A stretch of 64,000 nt of DNA from Marchantia polymorpha subsp. ruderalis (GCA_037833965.1 AP031352.1:11078501-11142500); one strand, 5' to 3'. Positions 24,792 to 34,976 are shown, counted from the stretch's first letter. The notes: generated by a model not told the origin, from the letters alone. Translations and numbers: made by a program.

Positions 24792-26150
24792 TAAGAAGCC
24801 GACAACTTCTTTTTGTAATGATCGGATGACTTCGGGTAACTCTCTGCGCGGTGGTGTCTAGACCGTCTCTTAGCTAGAAGGTGGACGCGCGCAGCTCGCA
24901 CAAGAAATTGAAATCGCAAATTCAAGAATGGGGTGTCCTCCTCATGGTCGGCTCTCGGTCGTGAAAGACGAATCACTTGATGGCTGCGCCAACTCCGAGG
25001 TATAACGGCCTTCTCTCTCACGCGCGGTTTCACGCTCCGCCGACGCGCCTTCACTCACACGCTCGAATTGGCAATTTGAACTCCGCCAGCGTACTACGCC
25101 GCGGCCATGGTCGCGCAGCGCCGAAGGCGGATTTCTCGCCGACGCGCTACATTCATCCGTACTTCGACTTGGCTAGTCCCGCTCCGCCGAAGGCGTTCGT
25201 CTGCACATAGGACAAAAACCGAACTCCCTTCTGCGTAGGCAGAATCCCCGGCGGAGTTTCCGCCAGCGTCGAACTCCATCCGCCTGTGCGTAGGCGCTCG
25301 CCTATGTGTAGGCGAAATTCGTCCGCACGCAAGACGCTCGTCCGCGCAGTCTCTCGCCGTAGGCGCAGCGCCGAAGGCGGCTGTGCCGAAGGCGTTGACC
25401 GCGGTCAACGGACTCCGTCCAGTCTGTCCATCTCTCTCGCCTCTCCGTCGGCGCTCTTGTCTCCGAAATCCCGACCGGCCGAAGGCGCACTCGTCCGTAC
25501 GGATTTCGCTACTCCGTTGGGTCCTGACCTAACCGTGATGCGCTGGCGCCGAAGGCGCCGTACAAGTTCCAACCCCGAAGGCGGATTCTAGGGCCGAAGG
25601 CGGATTTCCCGCCGAGGACGAAGCGCCTATGCGTAGGTGCAAGTCCTCCCCGCCTATGCGTAGGCGGCATTCTCGGCGGACTCCCCGCCGACGTCAAACC
25701 CATTTCGCCTATGCGTAGGCGAACTTCTCTCGCCTATGCGTAAGCGAAAGTCTTCGTATCTTTCTACCGTCACAACTTCATGAGTCCTGATCCAATCCGG
25801 GCGTTCTTGGGCTCGTTAGAACCAGCTCGTCAAGCTCTTTCCCACGAGACCCTAACCAAGTCAAGGCGTTTGGGAATTGCATAGATTATGAGGGATTCCT
25901 CTAGCACCGAAGGCGTACTGCCGAAGGCGGATTATGCGCCTTGCGCCGAAGGGAAACTCCTTCAGAGCCCATCGTTCAGGGCGGCGCCGTTTCTGGACAT
26001 TTTGCCCAACTCCTGGATTCTACGAGATTCTCCGAGATCATCGAGTTTTACTCTATTTAAATGTACCGATGGCTATTTACATTGCTGCCGCGGTACAGAA
26101 TTCCAAAAATGTTTTAAATTCCGCAAAAATACCAAAAGTGGGTTACCACA
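24792..26150 (-). repeat. 3' LTR of the Ty3/gypsy element, first 1.36 kb only
   Basis: On the minus strand the LTR starts at 26150 with TGTGGTAACCCACTTTTGG, directly after the purine tract that follows the integrase gene. It parallels copy A almost base for base for about 1.36 kb, including the short palindromes around 25270-25750, and stops at 24792. That is just before the point where the ORF would begin. There it meets the 3' end of copy A in the opposite orientation. Confidence 0.8.
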
Positions 26151-26163
26151 TGCTCCCCTCCTC
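26151..26163 (-). other. Polypurine tract before the 3' LTR
   Basis: On the minus strand GAGGAGGGGAGCA lies between the integrase stop (26188-26190) and the LTR start at 26150. A purine tract in this position primes plus-strand DNA synthesis in LTR retrotransposons, and here it fixes the LTR boundary. Confidence 0.75.
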
Positions 26164-26187
26164 AATTGTGAGCGCCCACGCGAACAC

Positions 26188-27325
26188 TCATACGTGGTAT
26201 TTCTTCAAACGCCAACCGTTCACTCGGATGTCTAGTAACTCTCCCGTCAAGTCCGCAAGTTTGATGGATCCGTTCGGAAACATTTCGATGACTCTGTAGG
26301 GTCCCATCCATCTCAGATGCAGCTTGCCTGGGAATCGAGCATGCCTACTGTCGTAGAGCAACGCCAAATCGCCTTTCTGGAGGAGCACTTGTTTGATCCT
26401 CTGATCATACCTCTCCTTTCTGCGAAGCTGAATTCGCCTGGTGCGTTCTTCGGCTTCTCGTCGTCTCTCCTCTAGTACCATGACTTCTTGCAACCTGTAG
26501 AGTTGACTTTCTTCCGCATTCACCCGTCTTAAGTCCAATGTTCGTTGGGTGGGTACTTCGAATTCGATTAGCAGGATCGGGTGTTGACCGTACACCAAAA
26601 AATATGGTGTTTGTTTGGTGGTAATCTTCTCGGCTGTCCGGTATGCCCACAATGCGGCTGCTAACTTCGTGTCCCAGTCGTGTGCGTGGTTTACCGTGAT
26701 CTTGAGCAGGATTTTGAACAACAGACCATTGGACTTCTCCGTCAACCCATTTGCCTTGGGGTTGTATGGTGTAGTCTTCCGGTGCTTGATGTGAAAATGC
26801 CGCGTCAGATCTTCGATTATCTGGTTCAAAAAGTGGGTGCCTCTGTCACTGACTAGTTCTAAAGGACATCCGTAGCGCGTGATGATCGATTCGAACAAGA
26901 AGGTCGCCACTGTGGCCGCATCATCCCTTTGAGTGTCTTTGGCCTCCACCATCTTGGTTGCGTAGTCCGTCGCTACCAGGATGTAGCGCCTTCGTGTGTT
27001 CTTAGTTACTGGTTGTATTGGCCCTACGAAGTCGATTCCCCATTTCTCGAAAGGTGCTAAGGGCATGATGGGAGTCAGGGGCCACCGCGTAGTAGGCGTT
27101 GGTCTCCCTTTCCTTTGGCAACTGTCGCACTTTCGAATGTAGTCGAGAACATCTTTAAACATGGTCGGCCACCAATATCCTGCATTCACGATCTTCGTAA
27201 CCGTATTCCGGGTGGCATAGTGACCACTAGCATCTTCGGTGTGCATCGCACTTACTACCCGTGGAACCTCCGATTCCTCCAGGCATCTGCACAATCGTTC
27301 GTCCGGCATCTTCTTGAACAAAACT
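26188..27325 (-). pseudogene. Ty3/gypsy integrase, separated from its pol by an insertion
   Basis: Integrase inserts the element DNA into the genome. From 27325 downward the minus frame shows the HHCC zinc finger (HTEDASGH ... CDSCQRKG). The catalytic core follows with WGIDFVGP, LVATDYATK, DRGTHF and the Glu region TPYNPKANGLTEKSN, then the C-terminal part (RWMGPYRVIEMFPNGSI) and TGA at 26188-26190. The integrase part itself is uninterrupted. Its upstream pol partner lies at 32192-32541, on the far side of the 4,861-bp insertion. An open frame continues artificially into the insertion to 27528. The integrase is an orphan piece of a dead element. Confidence 0.88.
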
Positions 27326-28232
27326 TGTAATAACCCACCAAAGGCTAAAACTGCAGTATGGTGGTAAAAAGATCGAACCCACAGGGACAGAGGCAACACA
27401 CAGAGTAAAAGTGTCACGTTTAACAGACTTTTATAGAGTTTGAATTCTAGGCGACTGTCACTCCCAGAAATACTGCAGTGCTCGACTCGGAGGAGGATCT
27501 CGACTCGGAGGATGCTCGGAGGATGCACAGTACAGCGTAGTCACTCAACACACACACACACACACACCTGAAACTGGCAAAAGCACAACTCGGAGGTCGG
27601 TCAGGACCTCCGCTTCGGATTTCAGGAGGAAAGTGTCTCAAAAGTTCACTCAGAGGTTCTGCAGGTAGTGACTCCCACTCCGGCTTTTACTGCCCTTCCG
27701 CCAGGAACTAGCGTAGGGTACCCGGACTGGACTTCCCACTTCGGAACGAAGCCTCTTCATACGCCGTGGACGTCACCCTCGACTCTCACACCAAACGCAG
27801 GGAGTGCAGACCCGACTGAGAACTTAACTGAGACACGATCCAGTAACACACACACAACCTGAATTGCAAACCAAGGCTTACACGAAGTAATAAAACTTCA
27901 CTTTGGCATTCAGGGGAAACTTCCCGTAGGAGTACAATCAGGATATGTCACTCGAAGGAGTAAGGGGGAACTGTTCAAGTCTCTAACTCGCAGCCGGCTC
28001 TGAGCATCAGAAATCACCCGCAGGTGCAGATCCGCACTACTCAAGTCTCTAACCGGGTACTAGCTCTGAACATTCAGCCGAAAGCCTTCAACTACAACAT
28101 ACGGTAACTTCGCTATGCTGCAGCTTCTCTACGTGGTGCCAGGACCAAAATGCACAAACACGCCAAGAAAGTGAGTTCCTGATCTGCACTTCCGAAACTG
28201 GAAGAGTCCCCAGGCAAAACGCCTTGATCTAC

Positions 28233-28238
28233 TTTATA
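28233..28238 (-). promoter_or_regulatory. TATA box of LTR copy C
   Basis: The minus strand reads GGTATAAAGTAG just downstream of the ORF stop, the same context as in copy A. If this is the promoter, the ORF lies in the U3 part of the LTR. Confidence 0.55.
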
Positions 28239-28270
28239 CCCTCAAAGGTCCTAACTAGCACTACGCTATC

Positions 28271-30826
28271 CTATCTACTACTCGCAACATCTGCGCGAAA
28301 CCAAACTATACTACTGCACTCGGCGGATCCGGTGCTGCGCCTCCTGCGCGCCGGACTGCTCCGCTCGCTGTCTCTACCTTGCCAGTCTTCCGACCGGCTG
28401 CGCAACCCCAGGCGTCGGAGGGCTGCAGTGACTTCCGACTCTAAGTGCGCCATAGTGTCGCGCGCACCCGACAAGAAGGTTTCTAATTTCCTCGCCACTC
28501 GCCGCCGACTCCGACTGTCACCCTCCGTCAATGCCGTCGCCCGAAGCTCGAACTCCCTGAGTGTGATCCTCTCTTGAGCTGCCACCTCCCAATGGGCGTA
28601 TCCTTTTAGGCAGTGAGTCACCCGCGTCGCCAACTCTTCTCGCGCCCTGCAGTTGCCTTCCACCTCTGCTAGCTGCATTTCCGCTTCCGCACGCTGCGCC
28701 CTCAAATCCGAGCACTCGGATTGCAAGTTGCGCAACAACTCCTCATCCTCCTTGCGGGCTCTTTGACTTTCTTCTAAGGCGCGCGTCTGGCGCGCAAGCT
28801 CGGCTGCTAGGATGCGGTTTTGTCTCCGCTCTTCCTGCAATTCAGACTCGATCTTTGCTCGCATTAGCTCGGCATCCGCCTGACTTTTCGTCGCCGCATC
28901 CTCCCTCTGCTGCTGCAAGGCTTGGTATAGCTTCTGTGTGACCGCCAGGTGTTGTCGGAGGGCGGTGTTCCTATCCACATATACTTGGCACCTAGAGGCC
29001 CAAATGGCCACCTTGCTCCTCGTCCTTCGCTTGATAGTCTCCACATAAGACTGCGGTTTTCCAGTACCCGAGTACTTGGATGTCTTGCGATCCAGATATC
29101 GCAGGAGTGGGACTATCTGCTCGCACAACACCCCTGTTGGCGTTTTCTGCACAGAATCCGCTTCCTGCTCTTCCGAGCTCGTCTCATCCTCAGTCTCGAG
29201 GATTTCAGTCGCCACCGAATCCCTTGGCGACTCCCTGGAACTGTGGCGCGCAGCAGCTTCCGCTGCGACTGCTGCTCCACTGCCTGCTAAAATATCCAGG
29301 GCAGTGGGGGATCCCACTGCTTGAGCCCCTGTTCCGGCTCGATCTTCGGTCTCCGAAGGGGTCGACGCCGCAGTGACTCTTGTCACCTTTGCACCGCCCG
29401 CTTCTGCTGCCTGCCCTTCCGGCGCAATCTGCGCGGAAGGTGTCTTCGCTGAAGGTGCGTCCGCCGAAGGCGTCCGCACACTGGTCGCCGGCCCTGTCCG
29501 TTTCACAGTCGGCGAATCCGGCCGTCTCTTTGTTGACCGACTCGCAGTCGGCCGACCAGCAGTTGTCCGACTGGGAGTCGGATATACCCTGCGTGTCTTC
29601 ACTCCACTTGGCCTGCTTGCTGGTGGCGTTTTCCCAGAAGTGCCTTCCGCCGAAGACGACCTTCTGAGGGTTGTTGGCTCGTCAGCCAAACTCTCTTCTG
29701 CTTCCGGCCTGCTGTCCGGTTCAACGCGCCGTTCAATTGGCCTTCCTTCCGCTTGTCGACCTTCAGTCGCCCGACTCGTAGTCGGCCGACTGTCAGTCCG
29801 TCCATCTCCTTCCGAAGGCATTGGTGCCTTCTGCGCAGAGGTATTTGTCGACTTCCCTAGAATCTGCGCGATTATCTCCTCCTGCATGGGATTCCGCCTG
29901 AGCGGAGTACGCCCGGTCTCCTCAGTACTAGTTGGCATTTTGCGTGCCCTCTGTTTTGGTCGACTGTGAGGCTCGTGGGTGGGCCGACCACGAGTCGGCG
30001 CAGCTGGCACTTCCGGCTGCCTGTCCTCAGGTCTCTCATCCCACTTCCGCTTTCGCGGAATGCGCTCACTTCGACGTTCTTCTGCTGCTCTTGCTAGGGC
30101 CGGAGCCGGAGACGGACTGGCAGGTTCCACGTCCGGATCCGTGTCTACTTCGGCCTCCCGTGAGTATCTACCTGGATAGCTCTGGGTCAGCAGCGGAAAC
30201 CGTGTCCGCTCTGAATTTGTCAAACATCCCATCGCCCGATAAAACACAATCAAGTAAGGCGAAAGATGATTGAGGGTTCCTCCTCTCTCTTCTTGCGCAT
30301 GTTGGCGCGTCACCTTCCACAGGAGCCGTGCCCAATGCACTGGAGCTCCTGACAACACTAGCTCCACAAATTCTACCTGCCAACCATGCATGTAAGCGGT
30401 CTTGGTCGGCTGCAATATCTGCAGCAATGCAGTCGCGACATTTCTCCGCAATCGATCTTTGTAATCCCGTGTCCGGAAACCGTTCTTGGGATGCCTGGCA
30501 ACTTTGAAGAGCTCATTGTAGGAGATTTCTTCCTCCTGGGACACCTTCACGCTATCGGCCTCGAAGAGGAGATCCCCTTCCTCGCCGGCACACCTGCCCA
30601 ACACCTGCGCCCAGTTACAAATGTCCCATCTTTCTGGATGTGGACGGAATCCGCGTGAGGGCTTGTGTCTCTCCTGCAGATACTCGCGCACCATCTCCGG
30701 ACATGTCCAGTTCCACCCCCATAGAAGGAAATCGAGCTTCAGCCCCAGCAGCACATCTTGAAATGCGCGTAGACCGATCTGCGGCACCCTGAGTGGAGAC
30801 ACTCGCAGCTGGGGAACCTTCGACAT
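28271..30826 (-). CDS. LTR-internal ORF protein, intact copy (about 851 aa)
   Basis: The open frame extends up to 31114, but similarity to the copy at 20192 begins exactly at the Met at 30826 (MSKVPQLRVSPLRVPQIGL), so I choose that start. Residues 1 to about 215 are a conserved globular block (LLWGWNW, WAQVLGRCAGEEGDLLF, RDYKDRLRR, GAPVHWARLL, GGTLNHLSPYLIVFYRAMGCL). The middle is Pro/Ser/Thr/Arg-rich and low in complexity. From about 570 to 760 lies a long coiled coil (ELARQTRALEESQR, LRAQRAEAEMQLAEVE), and the tail is Arg/Ser-rich. There is no zinc knuckle, protease, polymerase or transposase motif. The coiled coil and basic tail suggest a structural or nucleic-acid-binding role, but this is a guess. 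The frame is complete, unlike most retroelement ORFs here. Confidence 0.7.
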   Translation of the reverse strand: MSKVPQLRVSPLRVPQIGLRAFQDVLLGLKLDFLLWGWNWTCPEMVREYLQERHKPSRGFRPHPERWDICNWAQVLGRCAGEEGDLLFEADSVKVSQEEEISYNELFKVARHPKNGFRTRDYKDRLRRNVATALLQILQPTKTAYMHGWQVEFVELVLSGAPVHWARLLWKVTRQHAQEERGGTLNHLSPYLIVFYRAMGCLTNSERTRFPLLTQSYPGRYSREAEVDTDPDVEPASPSPAPALARAAEERRSERIPRKRKWDERPEDRQPEVPAAPTRGRPTHEPHSRPKQRARKMPTSTEETGRTPLRRNPMQEEIIAQILGKSTNTSAQKAPMPSEGDGRTDSRPTTSRATEGRQAEGRPIERRVEPDSRPEAEESLADEPTTLRRSSSAEGTSGKTPPASRPSGVKTRRVYPTPSRTTAGRPTASRSTKRRPDSPTVKRTGPATSVRTPSADAPSAKTPSAQIAPEGQAAEAGGAKVTRVTAASTPSETEDRAGTGAQAVGSPTALDILAGSGAAVAAEAAARHSSRESPRDSVATEILETEDETSSEEQEADSVQKTPTGVLCEQIVPLLRYLDRKTSKYSGTGKPQSYVETIKRRTRSKVAIWASRCQVYVDRNTALRQHLAVTQKLYQALQQQREDAATKSQADAELMRAKIESELQEERRQNRILAAELARQTRALEESQRARKEDEELLRNLQSECSDLRAQRAEAEMQLAEVEGNCRAREELATRVTHCLKGYAHWEVAAQERITLREFELRATALTEGDSRSRRRVARKLETFLSGARDTMAHLESEVTAALRRLGLRSRSEDWQGRDSERSSPARRRRSTGSAECSSIVWFRADVASSR

Positions 30827-32191
30827 TGCGTTTCCTGCACACACAAATGTTCTCCCTTTCGCTCGCTCTCTCACAATCGCCACTGCGCATCGGCCGCTCA
30901 AGCACTGACTGCTCACTCTCTCTTCGCTCACGCTCAAGTTCGCTACTCGCAATTCTCTCCAAGGTCTGTCAAGATCCTCGCGCAACTCGTCTCCGCACTC
31001 TCTCCTCTCACTGCAGGTCTCTCCGCCCTTGCGCGTAATCTTGGAAGCTGGAAATCGCAAAATCAAGAATGAGAGAATGAGACTGGAGCGCAGTCTTTTC
31101 TTCTCCGAATTCAAGAACGTCCAACGTTCTTACTGGTTACAACGTACGCAGCCGGCTATACGGCCTAACGGTTCGCCCTTTGCATGCGCGAATTCACGTC
31201 TCCGCACTGCGCGCATTCGCATGCGTGAATGTTGAATTCTCCCACCGCCGCCGCCTTCCGGACTCGAGTCCGCCGCAGGGTATACGTCGGCTATGTTGTC
31301 TTTCCCTAACCCGTCCATCACCGGAGGCGTGTCGCCGCTGGCGCGTTCCTTATCCGTCGGCGCCTTGCTGGAGGCGCACATCCAGTCGGAGCGAATTACG
31401 CCGGCGCGCATTTGTACCGCTTATTTTGTCCTTTATGCCTCGTCCATTGCTGACGGCGCATATCCGCCAGCGCAAATCATGCCAACGCATCCGGCCATCA
31501 GCGCCACGTCGGAGGCGTACATCCGACCGGCGCTTTCCTTCCATGAGCAGTCGCCAAAGGTGCTTCCGACTCTGAGTTGGTTTCCTTCCATGAGCGCGCG
31601 ATTCCGCCGAAGGCGCATCGCCGAGGGCGTACGGGAGTCCTTTCCGGCTGTGAACCCTAGCGCGAACGGCGCATGTCCGGCTACGAGTTTTCCGACGCTC
31701 ATAACTTCTCCGTCCCTGATCCATCTCCGACGCTCTTGGGCTCGTTAGAACGAGCGTCCCGAGCTCTTTCTAATGCGACTTCAATCAACTGGATCTACCG
31801 TGTATTCCGATCGTTATGAAGGTTTTCCCTTTCCGCGCTAGCGGCGCATCGCCGAAGGCGCACTCATGGTCGGACGCCTTCAAAGGTCCGGGCCCTTCTT
31901 CTGACGTCTTTAGCAAAACCTTCTCCTGAGGTGTCTGCGCCGGAAGCGTAGCTTCTTTATACGCTGGAAGCGCGTGAGTAGGGACACCTGAGAAAAGGAG
32001 CTTTTGCCGAAGGCGCCGAAGACATTGGCGTTGGTACATCCGACTACGCGATTCTTCGTGACCTCGTGACGATCTCATCAATCCACTCTATTTAACGTAC
32101 CCTTTTCTAACTACAAACACTGCTTCGGTACTAGTTTTCTAAAATTGTTTAAATTCTGCAAAAAAAACAAAAAGTGTGTTACCACAAAACT

Positions 32192-32541
32192 CCCTGTTGG
32201 AGTTGATACGGGCCAGCCTTATGTATAAAGACCGTCCGTTGCTCAACGTCCATGCCCTCGGGACATTGAAGCGTTAGCAGGTACCTGTACAACTCCGCAT
32301 ATCGGGACTCATTGCCAGCGGACAACTGAAAAAGTTGTTCGTCCGGGAAGTCATCCACTAGTTCCTCCTCTGTAGGCTGGGTCCACAATATGGATAAGTA
32401 ATCTGCGTTTTCGTGGTGCAGCCCCTTCCTGGTCTGTACCGTGTAGGTAAACTCCTGCAGCAACAGCACCCATCTGGCTATCCGGCCAGACAGATATGCT
32501 TTCTTTACTAGATGCTGCAAAGCGTAGTGATCATCCGCACT
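32192..32541 (-). pseudogene. Ty3/gypsy RNase H end and linker, upstream half of the split pol
   Basis: The minus frame shows the end of the RNase H domain (DHYALQHLVKKAYLSGRIARW, KGLHHENADYLS) and the linker toward the integrase. It ends at the AAACT duplication at 32187-32191, where copy C was inserted. Upstream, at about 32541-32551, similarity ends and a plus-strand LTR end begins, so reverse transcriptase and gag are gone. Confidence 0.82.
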
Positions 32542-32551
32542 TCGTCTCCGT

Positions 32552-32943
32552 ACTCCCAACTCCGGCTTTTACAACCCCTACGCTAGCAGAAAGCTAGCGG
32601 AAGAGTTGTAAAAGCCGGGGTTGGGAGTCACTACCCGCAGCTTCGCTGAGTGCTCGTGAGAGACTTTCCCCCTGAAATCTTGAGTAGAGGCCCTAACCGA
32701 CCTCTGGGTTGTGTTTCTGTAGTTTCAAGTGTGTGTGTGTGTGTTGTACGCTGCACTGTGCGACCTCCGAGTGAGCTCCGAGTGAACACTTGCAGTATTT
32801 CAGGGAGTGACAGTCGCCTGAGAATTCAAACTCCTCAATAGTCTGTTAAATGTGACACTTTGTACCCTGTGTGTTCCTCTGTCTCTGTGGGTTCGACCTT
32901 TCTACCACTATATTGCAGTTTTAGCCTTTAGTGGGTTATTACA
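32552..32943 (+). repeat. Plus-strand LTR 3' end with a palindromic junction
   Basis: From 32576 to 32943 the sequence is close to the last 0.4 kb of copy A (24400-24791), including the (GT)n run and the GTGGGTTATTACA end. At its left edge 32552-32575 is the reverse complement of 32605-32628 (one mismatch), making a 24-bp inverted repeat around CTAGCAGAAAGCTAG. This is a rearrangement scar. Confidence 0.75.
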
Positions 32944-33310
32944 TCACTCTTCCGCCAAAGGCGTACCGCCGAAGTCACTCTTCCGCCGAAGGCCCTTGCC
33001 CCCAAGGCATCTACGGCCGAAGGCGTTGACCCGAAGGCCCTCCCTATCAGTAACCTTCGAATTGAGCGTTACGAATTGAGAAAGTTATGAGTGATCTACC
33101 GCCGAAGGTGCTCGAAGCGGGTCCTGCAGCATGAACCGCCCGTTCCAATCCAAGCGTTCGACTGTGGCCTAAGCCCAAAACCCCTTGACTGTCCTCGATC
33201 TTCTTTTTACTTTGGTTTTGCGTACCGATTACTATTTACAGATGTTACCGCGGTACTTACTATTCAAAAATGTTTTAGTTCCGACAAAAAACAAAAAGTG
33301 GGTTACCACA
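32944..33310 (-). repeat. Minus-strand LTR 5' end
   Basis: On the minus strand this starts TGTGGTAACCCACTTTTTG at 33310 and follows the first 0.37 kb of the same LTR family, including GTACCGCGG and GCCTTCGGC repeats. It may be what remains of the 5' LTR of the element whose pol lies at 26188-32541. No primer-binding site remains because the rest of the LTR is lost. Confidence 0.6.
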
Positions 33311-34129
33311 TGCATCAACGCCATCGCGATGTTTCGCCTCATTCAGTCACGATACCACACTGTGCGGTAACCATTCTCCTAGTGCGAGGATGCTTGGCCT
33401 TCCAAGCAAACGTCGATCACTCAATCCCTCACTAACTCAATCACACTCTTTCTCTCGCTCTTGTGCTGCTTAGCACTTCCAAAGACGAAACTGCACGTGA
33501 AGCCGGCTGATAGTCCAACCGACCGTCCAATTCTTGATTCTTGATGCAGATTCAAGAAGTCGCGTAACATTGTTATCCTACATAATATTACTAACCTTTT
33601 ACTTTTACTATTCTATGAAATATTTTTATTTTTTCTTTCTTTGAGTGTTGTAATACGTTAACAACTCTACCTAACTAATGCTAAAGAAATAAATGAGCCC
33701 ATAATTGAGCTGACACAAACCGTGACGGATGGTTAGCAATTTAAATCTACAAAACATTCAATATATATATTGTATATGGTACAATTCCAAGTCTTTTTAT
33801 AATTAACTATTGCAGAATCAGTGGCACTCTTAACTTCATCACTCTAGTCATAAAATGTTCACTCCAACAAACCACAAGGTACATTTGAAAATAAGTTTTC
33901 TCCATGCAACAAAGTTAAATTTTGAAAAGGTTAGGAATAGGCCAATGCGATATTGGATTCCAGTCAAGCTTGTCCATATCTGCAAAATCACAATACTTTC
34001 CTTTCCTAGTCTCTCTACATGCAGGCCAATGAACTCTGCCAGCCTCTATAGACTTTCAAAACTACACTTTATTATCACTCACTTGCTATTTTATGAGGAA
34101 TTATCCACAGTCAAGTAAAGAGCAAATTT
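33311..34129. other. Gap without a recognisable gene
   Basis: This stretch flanks the minus-strand LTR start on one side and a copia primer-binding site on the other. No protein motif is seen. Part of it may be leader DNA of the minus-strand copia element whose LTR lies at 34143-34435. Confidence 0.35.
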
Positions 34130-34141
34130 GCTCTGATACCA
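34130..34141 (-). other. Primer-binding site for initiator methionine tRNA (minus strand)
   Basis: The plus strand reads GCTCTGATACCA, the exact reverse complement of TGGTATCAGAGC. It lies one base from the LTR end at 34143. Confidence 0.8.
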
Positions 34142-34142
34142 T

Positions 34143-34435
34143 TGTAACACCAAAATTTAGAGATAAGTTTACTCGAAGATGGAATCATAAATTCTAAAGA
34201 CGAGAGATCCCAACAATGATCTTTATATCCTTTATATAGCTCTCACCAACAAATACAAGGAGATAAAATCTTATCTCCACTATCCATCCCACTCCTAGTG
34301 GATGAATGATGTGACAAATAACCTAACAAACGCACGGATCCTGACGTGGCAGTTATGACTAGTGCACGCTAAAGTATCTAAATCAACATTTAGAGTAACC
34401 TCTACTTTAGTTCTAACTAACAAAATATGGTTACA
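34143..34435 (-). repeat. Copia-type LTR (293 bp, minus strand)
   Basis: The plus strand starts TGTAAC and ends GTTACA, giving TG...CA termini with 6-bp inverted ends. Read on minus it contains CTATATAAAGG (TATA box near 34235-34245) and is followed by the primer-binding site. Part of this LTR is repeated in the duplication at 34710-34810. Confidence 0.65.
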
Positions 34436-34976
34436 TGAAGTCACTAATTGACAACAAGAATTAGGAGTTGGTTAAGAACCTAAAGATCAGACAATGATTG
34501 ACTCCAAGTGGGTGTATAAGTTGAAATACAATCTAGCAAAAGATGAGGCAAGAATCTTTAAAGCTAGGTTGGTGGCTAGAAGTTTCATACAAAAGAAGTA
34601 TCCTGACGTGGCGCTCTTAACTAACACACTCAATCCTTAGCTAACAAGCACACAAATCGTTGATGTGGCGCTGTCAACTAAGACACCTACTCTCTACCTA
34701 TCAAGCGCGCGGATCCTGACGTGGCAGTTATGACTAGTGCACGCTAAAGTATCTAAATCAACATTTAGAGTAACCTCTACTTTAGTTCTAACTAACAAAA
34801 TATGGTTACATGAAGTCACTAATTGACAACAAGAATTAGGAGTTGGTTAAGAACCTAAAGATCAGACAATGATTGACTCCAAGTGGGTGTATAAGTTGAA
34901 ATACAATCTAGCAAAAGATGAGGCAAGAATCTTTAAAGCTAGGTTGGTGGCTAGAAGTTTCATACAAAAGAAGTAT
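34335..34976 (+). repeat. Exact 267-bp direct duplication (34335-34601 and 34710-34976)
   Basis: I compared the two copies line by line and saw no difference. The offset is 375 bp, leaving a 108-bp spacer at 34602-34709. The unit contains the edge of the minus-strand LTR and the start of the copia RT match. The phrase ATCCTGACGTGGC occurs at the start of each copy and just after copy one, so unequal recombination at this short repeat is a likely origin. Confidence 0.9.

Larger units (their letters stand above)
27326..32186 (-). mobile_element. 4,861-bp unit with TSD, read as a giant solo LTR (copy C)
   Basis: On the plus strand the unit starts TGTAATAACCCAC and ends GTGTGTTACCACA. It is flanked by the 5-bp duplication AAACT at 27321-27325 and 32187-32191. 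Taking out the unit and one AAACT restores the pol reading frame across the junction. The minus-strand start (TGTGGTAAC...) matches the 3' LTR start at 26150. There are no direct repeats at its two ends, so it is not LTR-gene-LTR. I infer a solo LTR left by recombination, with the ORF inside the LTR. A transposon with short inverted ends is the alternative. Confidence 0.75.

Noticed and set aside
27326..32186. DNA transposon with short inverted ends (TGTRRTAAC...)
   Set aside because: The 5-bp duplication, TG...CA ends, the same terminus directly after an integrase gene and purine tract, and the lack of any transposase motif favour an LTR. Short inverted ends are normal for LTRs.
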